Assembly: GCA_023974075.1 (NCBI GenBank)
Contig: JAMFTG010000697.1
Span: forward strand, 16,001-80,000
DNA length: 64,000 nucleotides
Direction: 5' to 3'
Source of the DNA: Chaenocephalus aceratus
Taxonomy: Eukaryota; Chordata; Actinopteri; Perciformes; Channichthyidae
Positions 1 through 12,039 of the stretch are shown one piece after another. The notes beneath the pieces were generated by a model. That model ran no database searches, had not been told where the DNA came from, and saw only the letters and a program-made list of their open reading frames with translations. Numbering within the stretch: the first letter of the stretch is position 1; every line of letters begins with the position of its first letter. A program made the position numbers and the translations under genes.

Positions 1-360
1 GAGGAATCCATCAGGGAGGCAGCTTGACGAGACCCAAGCAGGACCGCAGAGACGGGTTCAGCCACGACCCGAAGTCCACGACTTAATCCAGAACTCAGGA
101 TAGAGGATCCAGGACACAGGACTCCAGCAAGAGGATCAGCCTCGACTCCGGATCCCGGCGTAGAGATAGATACAAGACAAGAAGAAAGAGTTGGCTGGGT
201 TAATGGGAACAAGAGAAAACACAGACACAGACAGACGGACGAACAAGCACTCCCTTAGGATAGGCTGAGGGAAAAGGTAAGCAAGTAAGAGAGTAAGAAA
301 CAGAGGTGGAGAGGCCCCCTCAGGGAACAAGGTCCCCACTGGAGCCTTGGTTGGAATTGG
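1..360. repeat. Dispersed repeat related to 55570-55780
   Basis: Shares CTCCGGATCCCGGCGTA, GATCCAGGACACAGGAC and GCTGGGTTAATSGGAAC-type segments with 55640-55760. It is probably the same middle-repetitive fish element. No coding potential is recognised. 361-960 holds nothing I can name. Confidence 0.6.
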
Positions 361-974
361 TGAGAGGTGAGGAGGTACGCTGTGTGTCCGGTCATAACAC
401 TCCCCGTCCTGAATAAGCCACTCTGCAGCCCGTTACCCTCCTGATAAGAAAAGGCTGAAAGGCCAGAGAGAAGAAGTGGGTTTTAAGTGTTGATTTAAAA
501 CCCCTAGGGTCTCGGCCGACCTCACAGGAGGGGCAGAGTGATCCAGAGTTTAACCCGCTATGGAACCTTCCCTGGTGGTAGTTGATCTGTTATATGAATA
601 ATGAGTTTAGTATCTAAATCTCAAGGTACCCCAAACTCAAAATGCACAATAAAGGGTAACTCTAATTCTAGGTTTGTTTAGGATATTGGTTTAGCAAACT
701 CTATAAACAAGTTAAGACCTCCAGCGGACACAACGACACACAGGACCACGACTTAGGAACATAGGAAATAATTGTGTATTCTTGTATCAAAACATATAGA
801 TCAGAGAAAATACAATTACTCACAGAATGTATCAAATAAAAATGAAATAAAATGTATTAAAATGTTTCTGATAAAGGAAGAATAAAAAGCTTTCTAAATG
901 AATCACAGATCGGTTTACAATGTTCAAAATAAAACTCCAAAGAAAAGTGTTCTTTAACCCGTCCCTACCTTCCT

Positions 975-1990
975 GTGGATCAACATCCACATTTCATCCG
1001 TAGGAGACGACATCCATATTTCATCCATAGGAGACGACATCCACATTTCATCCATAGGAGACACAACATCCACATATCATCCATAGGAGACACAACATCC
1101 ACATATCATCCATAGGAGACGACATCCACATATCATCCATAGGAGACGACATCCACATTTCATCCATAGGAGACACAACATCCAGATATCATCCATAGGA
1201 GACGACATCCACATATCATCCATAGAAGACACAACATCCACATATCATCCATAGGAGACACAACATTCACATATCATCCATAGGAGACACAACATCCACA
1301 TATCTTCCATAGGAGACACAACATCCACATATCATCCATAGGAGACGACATCCACATTTCATCCATAGGAGACGACATCCACATTTCATCCATAGGAGAC
1401 GACACAACATCCACATATCATCCATAGGAGACACAACATCCACATTTCATCCATAAGAGACACAACATCCAGATATCATCCATAGGAGACACAACATCCA
1501 CATGTCATCCATAGGAGACGACATCCACATTTCATCCATAGGAGGCGACATCCACATATCATCCATAGGAGACACAACATCCACATATCATCCATAGGAA
1601 ACACAACATCCACATTTCATCCATAGGAAACACAACATCCACATTTCATCCATAGGAGACGACATCCACATTTCATCCATAGGAGACGACATCCACATTT
1701 CATCCATAGGAGGCGACATCCACATATCATCCATAGGAGACACAACATCCACATTTCATCCATAGGAGACGACATCCACATATCATCCATAGGAAACAGA
1801 ACATCCACATATCATCCATAAGAGACGACATCCACATATCATCCATAGGAGACGACATCCACATATCATCCATAGGAGACACAACATCCACATATCATCC
1901 ATAGGAGATGACACAACATCCACATATCATCCATAGGAGATGACACAACATCCACATATCATCCATAGGAGACACAGCATCAACATATCT
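975..1990. repeat. Minisatellite, 27-31 bp unit
   Basis: About 36 copies of a unit built on ACATCCACATNTCATCCATAG followed by GAGACGAC or GAGACACA. Two variant classes (GACGAC 27 bp, GACACAAC 29 bp) are interspersed. Short open frames across it are repeat artefacts. Confidence 0.95.
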
Positions 1991-2027
1991 CACACATCCC
2001 TGAATCTGGCCCTCCCGCTGTACTTCT

Positions 2028-2416
2028 CTGAGACTTCAACCTCCAGACGGGGAAGATAGACGAACTAACATCTCTGTTAACCGCCTTTGCTTTCTCACTG
2101 TCTCCGTCCCCACCAACTCATAAAGCTGGCAGTGTCCTTGATCTCATATTCTCAAGGACCTGCACTACTTCTAACCTCTCTGTAAACCCGCTCCACACCT
2201 CCGATCACTTCTTCATTTCATTCTCTCTACCCCTTTCCAAACATAACAAACTAATCTCTTCTCATCCTGCACCTGTCCGCCGTAACCTCCGTTCCCTCTC
2301 CCCCTCTACCTTTGCCTCATCGGTGCTCTCAGCCCTCCCTTCCTCTGACTCGTTCCAACTCCTAACTCCAAACTCTGCTGCAGAAACTCTCCTCTCTACT
2401 CTCTCATCTCTTGTAG
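2028..2416 (+). mobile_element. LINE (L2/CR1-type) fragment, end of endonuclease domain
   Basis: The plus frame reads DFNLQTGKIDELTSLLTAFA, later LDLIFSRTC and LHTSDHFFISFSLPL. GDFN and SDHFFISF are the C-terminal motifs of APE-type endonuclease in L2-like non-LTR retrotransposons. The glycine before DFN is a TGA stop and no reverse transcriptase follows, so this is a dead 5'-truncated and 3'-truncated copy. Confidence 0.75.
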
Positions 2417-2438
2417 TTGCGTATTTATACGCAACTAC
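2413..2438. repeat. Perfect inverted repeat, 12-bp arms
   Basis: GTAGTTGCGTAT, two T, then ATACGCAACTAC: a perfect hairpin at the 3' edge of the LINE fragment. Confidence 0.85.
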
Positions 2439-2679
2439 GGTGTAGTTATATTGTAATATGATTATGTCAATAAACCTTAGAACATCTTGAAATCTTGAAA
2501 TGGATGTGAAAAATAGTAATAATATACAGTTTTTAATTAACTATTAGTAGAGAATAACGAGTAATGAATATACTTTATAGGGATCTGCAGATACATGTTT
2601 AGTCTTCTCGAGCAGCAACTATCACACATCTCTCCTGATTGTTGGCACTTGACAATCACCTTTCCTGAATTTTACACAG

Positions 2680-2830
2680 GTGTAACTAAAGTCTGATTTA
2701 AGGGTTGTTTATATTTCACATCATTAATCAGAATCTGCAAAGTAACTCAAATAAATGTAGTGGAGTAAAAATACCAGGTTACCCTCTGAATTGTAGTGGA
2801 GTAGAATTACAAAGTAACAATGAGCTGTCA
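2680..2830. repeat. Dispersed repeat end, relative of 63890-64000
   Basis: AACTAAAGTCTGATTTAA, TATTTCACATCATTMATC and TGTAGTGGAGTA are shared with the end of the window. Here there is no 48-bp array beside them. Confidence 0.65.
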
Positions 2831-3031
2831 TGTGGGTATATATTAATGCTATATATTAATGCTATATATTGATGCTGCGCATTATGGACACAAGCGATTT
2901 TCACCCATTTAGTAATTACATGTTTTAAATGTGTACACACCAATTTGTTTCCTATCGCCTAAACCTCCAGGGATGTACACAGTTTAATACTGTTAACTTC
3001 TAATTTTGGGAAAAACGAAATGTCTTTTAAA

Positions 3032-3045
3032 ACTACAATTCCCAG
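3032..3045 (+). promoter_or_regulatory. ZNF143/SBS-like motif
   Basis: ACTACAATTCCCAG matches the core consensus for ZNF143 (Staf). A second, less exact version lies on the other strand near 3270-3285 (ACTACCCATAATCCCC). No transcript is evident nearby. Confidence 0.3.
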
Positions 3046-3489
3046 TAGAGACGTGCCATAGAGAACATGTTGCGAAACACAATAGCCAGCATGTGTAGTT
3101 CTGGGGGGGCGTTCGAGTCCAGTTGTGAATAGTCTGCCGTGGTTTCGTTCCATTTCAAAGAGCTTGACGCTCGGCGTAACCTTGGCGCACTGCCACTCCA
3201 ACATCCAATCCCAGAGCTTGAAGATTAATCACGGGGTTTGTCAACGGGACTGGAGTCCCAAACGATAGCTGGGGATTATGGGTAGTCTTCGGCCATCCTA
3301 AACTCTGAATTTGTTTCCGGATATCTTATCGCATTAACACCACATCCCAACGTGCATTGCGGCTAAAACATCCAATCAGCGAACATGAAAACATTCCCAG
3401 TTAAACATGCAAAAACAAATCGCTAAATAAAAAGATAAAACACTGACACGTAATTTATGTTAGAATAAATAGAATGGTTTTGAATAATA

Positions 3490-3785
3490 GATTAGAGTAA
3501 AATCTACGTCACTTTACGGCCCCGCCCACTTTTGGGGGAACCAACGCTGTCATTTGAACGGCGATCAAGCCTGAAGCCACAGAGCTCTTCTGTTACTGTC
3601 CTTTGTTCTTAGAGGAAGTTCAGAAACACGTAACTCTGGATTTGTTTTAATCTTTGAGGTGCAATAAACGACACGGCAGCTTTTTGTCATATTAAAACTA
3701 TTATGTTCTGCCTCGCTCATGAGAGTAACAGCTGGAGAAATTACAGCCTTGCCTACTGATTTTAATTTAACCATATATCGAGCCC
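3490..3785 (-). mobile_element. Fragment of the inverted-repeat transposon family seen at 31810-32550
   Basis: Nearly the same sequence as 32085-32350: CGGCCCCGCCCACTTTTGGG, then on the minus strand MVKLKSVG and SEAEHNS. It is a partial copy with frame-disrupting changes. I do not recognise the protein family. Confidence 0.6.
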
Positions 3786-3894
3786 GATTCTCGATTTCAA
3801 ATGTGTGCTCTTAAATGATATTTATAAATGACTATTATCATTATTACAAACAAGACAATAAATGGTAAAGATATGTAGAAAATAAACGTATTTA

Positions 3895-4612
3895 ATCTGT
3901 TAAGCCCGAGAGACCCCGGTACCGGGGTACTGCCGCAACATCTTGCAGGAAACAGTGTCTGAGGGCATGTTCATTGAATAAACTATGAATGTTTTATATC
4001 CATGTAACAGGAAGAAACTCATCTAACTGATCATTTTCATTTTTATTTATTTTTAAAACCCACAATGCTAACGCTGAGCCTCTGAATTAGCAACCAGTGA
4101 AAAATGCTAACAGATGACTGCACCAAAATTCACTCACAAAACCTTATTATCTATCTTTGCTGACATCAAAACATGTGGCGCTAGGTAAAAACACTAACAT
4201 GGCTCACCTGTGTCTTTGTCTGGTCAAAAGTTGTCTTCAATGGCATTAAAACTATAAAAACGCTGCTGAAGTTAATCCATAGGTTAATCCAATGTGTCTG
4301 TGTCACTTTGAAATAATTTCTGATAATCCATGAGACATAAACCTGCTTTTCCGTTTCCAGATGTCAGAGCTAGAGACAGCTTCACTCTGGAGCAAAACTG
4401 TGTGTGCGAAGCCCCCACCTTTTTTTTACCATGTGTGTGAGTGGGGAGATTCCCCTTCGATTCTATTGGCTCTAACGGTCAGAAAGAGATGTCAATCAAC
4501 TCAAAAAAGATTATTAATGTAACCCTTTTAGAAGAAGATATGGTCATTTGTTCTGGGAATGTCATTTTCGAGCCTGAGACCTGAAAAACAGGCTTAGGGC
4601 TAAACTGGTTAA
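3895..4612. mobile_element. Possible MITE with imperfect terminal inverted repeats
   Basis: The left end GTTAAGCCCGAGAGACC and the reverse complement of the right end (AGTTTAGCCCTAAGCC) are roughly alike. No clear target-site duplication is seen. Confidence 0.25.
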
Positions 4613-4863
4613 GAAACGTTCATAACAGTGGCGGCGCTAGGGGGTGGCTACTTGGGCTCAAGCCCCGGATGTTTTATGAAAAGCCCCGGATATTTCACTT
4701 AAAAAAACTAAAATAATATTTTTTTTATTTTTTCTTTAAACGTCTCGGGAGTAATGTGCAGTACCGGAGTCCACCAGAGAGGCAGCCACTGTGGGACATT
4801 AGCCTGCGTACTGCATAGCCTGCCCTGAAGAAGAAGTGATCCTTCCTAATGCCTGACGAGTTT

Positions 4864-5669
4864 TAAAGGTCACATGTCATGCTTTTCCGGTTATTACCCG
4901 TCCCCTTGTGTGTTATGAAGGTTTTTATGCATGTAAATGGTGTGCAGAGTCAAAACCCTCAAAGTACATCCTGTAGCGAGTAAAACTCTAACACAGAAAA
5001 TACCTCCCCAAAACGCCTCTTTGGTGAAACGTCATCATCCATTTGATTCTTCCGGGTAACGCATGATGTCATGTCGTACCCGGAACGAAATGGACCAATC
5101 CGTGGAGCCGTTACATTACGTCCGCAGAGCCGTTACGTTAAGCCCCCGCTGATTGGTCCAAATTGACCAATCCACGACTTCCTCACACACTCAGTGCAGG
5201 CAGCTCAGCTGATTTCTCCTCCCTGGCTGCAGGCTGATAACAGACAGTTGGGATCGCGGCGAAATTCTCTCTGCAGACCCATTCTCACAGCGTTTATCAA
5301 CCTTTTTCTTACTCGATATCAAGCCACACTTATTGTTTTTACTTCGGCTGTGACTTTGTGTGTGTTCAGGGTGAGTTTGGCTGTGTTTCGCTGTGTATCG
5401 CTAAACAAGGAAATCACACCTCCATGGAGCTCAGCGCGATTCACAACGTCCCGACTGGTCCCGACCAATCGGAGCACACTGGGCTCACAGGGAGGGGGGG
5501 GGGGAGAGCTGCAACAAGCCGTTTAGTGGAGAGAGGGAATACACAGACTTTACAGAGATGCTGTGAGAAACCAATGTGAGTTTGGAAAATTGCACAGTAT
5601 AAATCTATTCTAGTAGACCTCAACAATGGAATTATGATCAGTGGAAATGGCCATGACATGGGACCTTTA
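4864..5669. mobile_element. Nested MITE inside the hAT
   Basis: Ends AAAGGTCACATGTCATG and, inverted, AAAGGTCCCATGTCATG; the outermost AAAGG/CCTTT merges with flanking T and A, so the target duplication (probably TTA or TTTAA) is ambiguous. Internal sequence has short open frames without recognised homology. Confidence 0.7.
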
Positions 5670-5689
5670 AGCTAATAGCCTCTACAGTT

Positions 5690-5845
5690 ATGGATATTAG
5701 AAAGTTATTTTCATCGAAGCAGGCGCCACAAGCTGCAGCTGCAGCAGTATCAGCAGCTGACAACAATGTCATCACCAGCAGTGAAGACATGGATGATGTT
5801 TCAGTGAATCTCATGGTGATATCTGCGCTCTGGCTGACTGAGTAA
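5690..5845 (+). pseudogene. hAT transposase N-terminal remnant, 51 residues
   Basis: ATG opens MDIRKLFSSKQAPQAAAAAV then SAADNN and stops at TAA. MDIRKFF-type starts are common in fish hAT/ZMYM-like transposases. The rest of the transposase is missing. Confidence 0.55.
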
Positions 5846-6655
5846 GAAGTGAAAAAGAGTGATGTAACCTTAATGTTATAGCTAGTAAACGTGGAGTAAC
5901 CACACAAAGTAAACCCTTATATGTTAGTATGTATACAGAACATGACTACAAGTGATCCTAAGATGTGACGTTAACCCTTCAAACCTCAGTCTACTTTTAA
6001 GACACGAAAATAACGTATTCCATTTTTATTTTGTTTTCGCGCGTGGAATTATACCGGCTCTCGTTTCAGTACACATAACAACGGAACCATAGCAACGGAA
6101 CTGACAGGCAACCCTCTGAATCAGACTCCGATTGGCTGTGACTGCATCCACTCAGAGGGTCCGATTCAGAAACGTGACTCTGACACTCTTTACGTCACAA
6201 ACAAAGATGGTGGATGAGAATAGATCTATAAAACGATAAGCAATGCGCCAGAATCAAGGTGAGACTATCCGCATCCTTTAAAACTCTACGCACATTCGTT
6301 TCACCTTAATAAGTAAACGACTGTTTGAGTGAGTTAAGGCATTAGCTTGCTTCGTTAAAGGGTTAATGAGAGTTCTCCAGTGCCTTTAGTCCGCCTTAAG
6401 GTGTTATTAAGGGTTAATGCTGCTCTCAAAGTGCACCAGAGCGATGCTTCCAACTTCAATGTTTAAAAACATCTTCCCGGGGGAGCATGCCCCCGGACCC
6501 CCCGAGAGGAGGCGACGACCAAAGGATGTTCGGTCCACCCCCCACTTATAAAAAATAGCACTGTACCCCTGCACCCCCCCCCCCCCCCCCAACCCAACGA
6601 CTCCTGGGCTAAGCCCCGGATCTCCTACAATCCTAAATCCGCCACTGGTTCATAA

Positions 6656-8231
6656 CAAACCTAACGTGGAAGAAAATACGTAACGTAATTGAGAATGCAG
6701 TTTAGTTCTGTGGGAACTTAATTTAATCACGGGGTTAGCCAAACAGAGCACATGGTGTAGTCCAAACGATAGCTGGGGATTCTGGGTAGTGTAGTGTCTT
6801 CTGCCATCCTTTACTCAGAAAAAATATTTGTTTCTCCGAATCGAAGGGGAAAAATACAAAAGCATTGCACACAATTTAAACCAATCAATGTTGTGTAATT
6901 AACAAGGATACTCTGGTGTTTGTTAGTCGATGAGTAGTGCAGATATCACTGTAAAATCAATCCACAGTAAGGGGAATACTTACTTCCGGGTGTACAATTC
7001 TCCGTTATCCAATGAGAATGGATGCTCACATTGCCTTTAAGGGCAGCCGACACAAACGAATGCCAGGCTTCCATGAGCGTCCAATCCCGCCGCAGATGGG
7101 AATACATTGCAATCAGCTATCTGCGTCCCTTTATGAAGCTGAAGGAGCCTCGGAGCGACTGCACGCCACGGACACTGACCAAACGTCGCTCCTGGACGCT
7201 TAGGGAGTGAGAGTGTGTTGTTTCAACCGGTGCACTCGCATCTTGAACGTTTATGCCGGTGTGAATCTTAACATCCCTAATACACACACACTACATCTTT
7301 GTCGTTTTGCACATTGGCATTTAACTGTATTGCATTTCCACATTGCATTGTCTTTGCTGCTACTCGGCTTTCATTCATGTGTGACTATGTTTATTACTGC
7401 AGTGATGACGGTGAAGCTGTATTCTGTGAGCGTGGCTGACCTGCACAAAGTGTGCCGGTTGAGCCGCTCCGTCCTGACAGAAGTGAACCAGAACCCTCCT
7501 CACTCGCTCCATGCTGCACCCGCTGAGACCTGCATTCATGTTACATTTCATGGCGTTTCAGATTCACTCATTTCACTGACAAATATTTGTATTTGAAATA
7601 CACAAGGAGAAATACAAATACAATCATTTTTTAGGGATATGGAAATTGTGTAAAAAGTTTGGAAGTTTAATTAAAGCCAATAATAAATATAACTATGAAA
7701 TGTACTTTTACTATTGGCTTAAATGGCATTCCAAACAAAACCAGTGTTTTTAACTTTGACTAAAGAGTGAATCAATGATGAACATTTTTTAAATTAATAT
7801 AAATATATTTGACCTGTGAAACTTTTTAGATCTGAAAGCACCCGACAGGCAGATCAGGAGCCCGACGCGAAGCGGAGGTGTTCTCTTACCCATAATGGCC
7901 TAGTGTCTACAATTATTTTTATTATTTGTCATACTTCACCATTTCTTTTTTTTATATTTCAATTTCTTTCCTTTTTTATTCAAACTTTTTTCTTTTACTT
8001 GTTCTTTCTTTTTTTCATTTTCAAGTTTAAACATGTATTTTTATTTTTCGACTTTAACAAAAAATATTCCAATATGTTTTAAATTCTGAAAATATTACGT
8101 TTTTTTTTTTTATTTCCTGCCCGGGAGTTTATTTAACTAAAATGATAATACTGATTAATGATACGCTGATTTACAGACGTCTCTACTTTAAAGAGTCCTC
8201 GCTCCCGCACACAAATACTGATATACACCTG
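6656..8231. other. Intergenic, mostly unassigned
   Basis: 6725-6830 repeats part of 3225-3310 (shared AAACGATAGCTGGGGATT). The plus frame around 7407-7560 contains MTVKLYSVSVADLHKVCRLS, which I do not recognise; codon context and lack of splice sites do not support a gene. 7900-8120 is T-rich. Confidence 0.4.
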
Positions 8232-9499
8232 CAGGGCCGCCTTAATGCACGGGCTGACCTGGGCTGAAGCCCAGGGGCCTACGGAGATCAGGGGCCTATC
8301 ATGAGCCAATACAAAAGTTAAAAAAAAAAAATATTTTTTTTTTTTTTTTAATTTCGGATGTTTTTAAAAAACATTTAAATAAACAAAGTCTTGGCTTTCA
8401 GAATATGAAACTTTTATATCCAAAATCACACGATAAATACATTTTTGAAGCTTGTAAAGGGAAGATGACAGCTCTCACTCGCCACTCACCCCCCCTCCCT
8501 CTGGCTGACATTATGAATGTAAGGCGTTTAGTAATCATAGATAACACGGCAGGGTCCGTTACAGTTTGTTTTCATCTGGTTTCAAATAAACAAAGTCTTG
8601 GCTTTCAGAATATTAAAATTGTTTCGGCAAATTCAGATGATAAATACAACGTTGAAGCTTCGGCATAATTACAAGCGGAGAACGGAGTAACTTAACGTCA
8701 CAGCATGCATAACAACAGCCAGGGTTTCTCGTGAGGGTTTTCCCCGGGAAACAAACACAATACACACAAACGCAAAAATACACAAACACACACTCGCGAG
8801 CTTCCCCCAGCTTCCCTCCGTAGTATTTTGATAATTTGCTCCGCTAATCAATCAGATCGATGGATTCCAGAGATTTTTCTCAAACATGATGACTCCGAAA
8901 CAGTCAGTGGGCACCACTCAGCAGCCAATCAGAATGAGAATATGGTTCACATGTGACTTATTCAAATTGCGAGTGATTGAGTGACAGATGAAGGTTGTTT
9001 AGGAGAAAAAGTTTGAGAAGAGAAAGTTTGAGAGTGGCGCTCGGGAAAGGAAATTGTTGAGGGAAAAGGAGTTTCGAGACAAGCAGCTATTACGAAAAAT
9101 GCCGAAGCTTACAGGTGATTCTAAACCTGTAGGCCGGGATGAGGAGGAAGGACAGATGAGTTCTGTGCCGAGCGGTAGCGGTGCCGGCCGTGGGGCCTTG
9201 GAGCCAAGTAGGCCGTCTGGTTCTGATAGCGATGGAGTAGCGGGAGAGGAAAAACAGACAGGAGGGACATTATCTGTTGGAGGAGATGAGAGGACGACGA
9301 GGACTTCCTACGTGGAGGGGAGCCAACGGCAACCGGACGTCACTCATCTGGAGGAGAGGACCAGGCGCGCGTAGAGCAGAGCGGAGAAGTGCCATCACAG
9401 AGCCTGCCGAGGCTATACATGACTTTCATTTGTTGTTTAAATAGGGGGCCTACACAACCTATCAGCCCCAGGGCCTGATGGCAGGTTAAGGTGGGCCTG
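8232..9499 (+). mobile_element. hAT DNA transposon, non-autonomous, 1268 bp
   Basis: Flanked by a perfect 8-bp duplication TACACCTG (8224-8231, 9500-9507). Ends CAGGGCCGCCTTAA and, inverted, CAGGCCCACCTTAA. Internal direct repeats carry AAACAAAGTCTTGGCTTTCA at about 8385 and 8585. A transposase N-terminal remnant lies at 9003-9374. Confidence 0.92.
9003..9374 (+). pseudogene. hAT (ZMYM1-like) transposase N-terminal remnant
   Basis: The frame reads EKRKFESGARERKLLREKEF, then KQLLRKMPKLTG and an acidic, Ser/Gly-rich stretch ending ERTRRA stop. KRKxxSGAxKRK...LPKLT is the usual opening of fish ZMYM1-like hAT proteins. No in-frame ATG precedes it (a TAG does), and the catalytic part is absent. 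Confidence 0.6.
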
Positions 9500-9507
9500 T
9501 ACACCTG

Positions 9508-10601
9508 ATGTTCTAATCCTTTTGTGGTTTTACGTAAAGGAGTACTCCGTCCCGCCCACACTGCTGCTCAGTCTGTAGCGAGGACAACTATCAGTGTTGG
9601 TTTCTCCAATTACCATGAAGGCAGCATACAGACGGCATCATTTCCACAGAATGATTTGTCTTAAAGAGACAGTCACCTCCTGACCTGAGAACGAGTCTGG
9701 AATTATATCAACACAAATATGTTTTTAACAAAACAAATGTTTTTAACTATAGAATCACAGATATAAAAAAACATTCTAATCCAAAGATCCCCAAACCTGC
9801 ATTTTTAAAATAATTTGATGGTGGAATAAACGTTTTTAAGTGTACAAGAAAGAGAGGAGATAAAAACACGTTGACGTCTAAAAACTCCAGATGTTTCAGA
9901 TATCAGTAAAACACACAAAGGACGCACAGTTAGCATAACACAAGTGGCGGGACAAAGAGAAACAATGAAAACAAAACAGTGATTTTTTACATTTTTTATT
10001 TGACACAGCAGGGGAAGTGGTTTTAAAGACAATTAACTGAAACAATAAGATCTTTTTATTAAATACTAAAAAAATATAAAAATGTTAACGTCTTTCTTCC
10101 ATTCACAGCAGGGTGCCTTCTGTTTAAATCTACCCTCGTATTTTCACTGTGTTCAGAACATTAAAACATAAGAGACAGGATTTAATATTCAGCTCGACCC
10201 CTGATCCAATACACAGAACATCAATCAATCAATCAATCAATCAATCAATGTTTATTTATATAACATCAACAGGTTTAACACAAAACATCCACGATAAAGA
10301 CAGTGGAGGGATTCAAGATGCATTTAAACATCAGTATTAACATTTCTACTTGAAAAAACACTAACTATATGACGTCTCTTCACCTAAATGTCTTCTTTCC
10401 AGATGTTCCTCTTCTTATCTGGCTCATCCAGCCCCTTCACGTTCCCCTTTATTCATGCATTTAACTTAAGAAAATGAAACCGAGAACATTTCAAGTGGAC
10501 CTATATGCTGTGTTGGAAACGTAGGGCCATACCTATACAAAACATGTCTGAAGTTTTTTGCTTAAAATACCAAACAGATCACCCGTTGCAGCCATGCCTC
10601 A
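9508..10601. other. Intergenic; (ATCA)n and repeat start
   Basis: 10218-10250 is (AATC)n followed by TGTTTATTTATATAAC, the same arrangement as 54820-54865, so it is probably the decayed start of the same dispersed repeat. The rest is unassigned. Confidence 0.45.
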
Positions 10602-11305
10602 CCCCTAGTTTCCACCGGGTCTGTCTGCGGCGCGTTACGGGCGCGTTGCGGTTGCGTTGCGGTTGCGTTGCGGTTGCGCCGCGGCGTCCGCAAGGATCGC
10701 GGCCACTCTAGTTACGGCCCAGAAGCGTCTCGCCGCTGGGCTCCGCTCGAAATAGGATTGAAGTCTATTTTTCGACGCGACGCAGCCGTAAGGTAATGTC
10801 GGGCAGGAAGTGGAACGGTGACAGCATCCGGCCCACCCCCCAAAACCGGTTCCTTCTCCTCCCCCCATCCCTCCTCTGTAGTCTTTCCAGTAGGAGAATA
10901 AAGGCCAGCGTTCTCCTTCGGTTTACAGGCACTGTGTGTAATAATTATGATGATGATTTTTTACCACTAAAATACAGCAACCCATCTTTGATTCATGTCG
11001 TTTTTAACTGGACTATTACAATTATTATTAATTATGTCTGCAGTCTACAACACAACAAAATAGGAAATAACAACAATAAACACGATTTAAACAGACACAA
11101 AAATAAACCATTTAACTACGTAGCCTACTTTCTTGTAGAAGTACAAATGTCCAGGAAATATCCCCAAGAACTGCGAGCCGGCAAGCACGACGCTCCGCTT
11201 CCGTAATGCTTCTGAAACGCTCGTGAAACGCGCCCGGTAGGAGGCCGGAGCAAAACCGCAGCGCAGCCGTAACGCGCCGCAGACGGACCCGGTGGAAACT
11301 AGGGG
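10602..11305. mobile_element. GC-rich terminal-inverted-repeat element, 704 bp
   Basis: Left end CCCCTAGTTTCCACCGGGTC continues GTCTGCGGCGCGTTACGG with one mismatch against the inverted right end, so the arms are about 40 bp. Flanked by TCA on both sides (10599-10601, 11306-11308), a possible 3-bp duplication. No transposase. Superfamily not assigned. Confidence 0.8.
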
Positions 11306-11329
11306 TCATACTGCTCAAACCCCCTCTGC

Positions 11330-11868
11330 TGCAGCTGTTAGAGAAACGCGGATTCTGGGTCCTTAGATTGAAAAAAAAAAGAGGAGGCGGAGCTAATGCC
11401 TGATCAGAGTTCTACCGGAGATAAAGTTACATTCTGCTCTGATAAAACGCCATCCTGTTCTAAACCACATCAAGGATTATTTCTGGAACAGGGTGGAGCT
11501 CAAATGCGTTCTCTCTTGCGGGTTTATCACGAGGTGAGTTCCTTACTATGTCCTGCTTTCTAAACACGTGCTCTCCAGTACAGGTTCGCTCTGTTAGCGA
11601 TGCTTGCTAATGTAAACACAGACGAGTTTACGTCCAAAACACGTCAGGCATTGTTTCTGATATCAATGTTCTGTGGGTCCACCATCCGAAATTACGTCAT
11701 ATCGGCAGCAAATCTGTTTTTGTACCCACGTTTTAAAAAGATGCACGAAGGAAAAGAGAGAGGGTTTTATTTGTTGACGCTGCGTGAGTTCCCCGACGCA
11801 CCGGGAACACATCTTTATAAGACAACACAAAGTGCATGTTGCATGATAGGTCCCCTTTAAGGTAGATA
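11330..11868 (+). mobile_element. MITE family M, copy 1
   Basis: Shares with 12950-13190 and 28070-28585 the segments GTTAGC...TGCTAATGTAAACACAGAC, GCAGCAAATCTG, GAGAGAGGG and CACCGGGAACACAT, ending TGCATGATAGGTCCCCTTTAA. The start is approximate. Confidence 0.65.
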
Positions 11869-12039
11869 TCCAGTTTTTTATCATATTGCAATGTCAATTT
11901 TTTCGCACGATATTTAAAGATCAGAGTGATGTTAAAACTACGGTATTTCAAAGATATTGAAATGTACATCACAAAGCCACTAACATACTCAACACTGAGG
12001 GCAACCCCCACAGGAGCACTTTGGGGTGAAGCGTCTCAG

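Larger units (their letters stand above)
4626..6647 (+). mobile_element. hAT DNA transposon, non-autonomous, 2022 bp
   Basis: Both ends begin CAGTGGCGG (inverted) and the element is flanked by a perfect 8-bp duplication GTTCATAA (4618-4625 and 6648-6655), the signature of hAT transposition. Inner ends also share a GCCCCGGAT segment in inverse orientation. It contains a transposase N-terminus remnant (5690-5845) and a nested element (4864-5669). Confidence 0.9.

Noticed and set aside
7207..7596. 129-codon plus-strand frame
   Set aside because: No recognised similarity, atypical composition and no supporting promoter or splice sites; left as unassigned.
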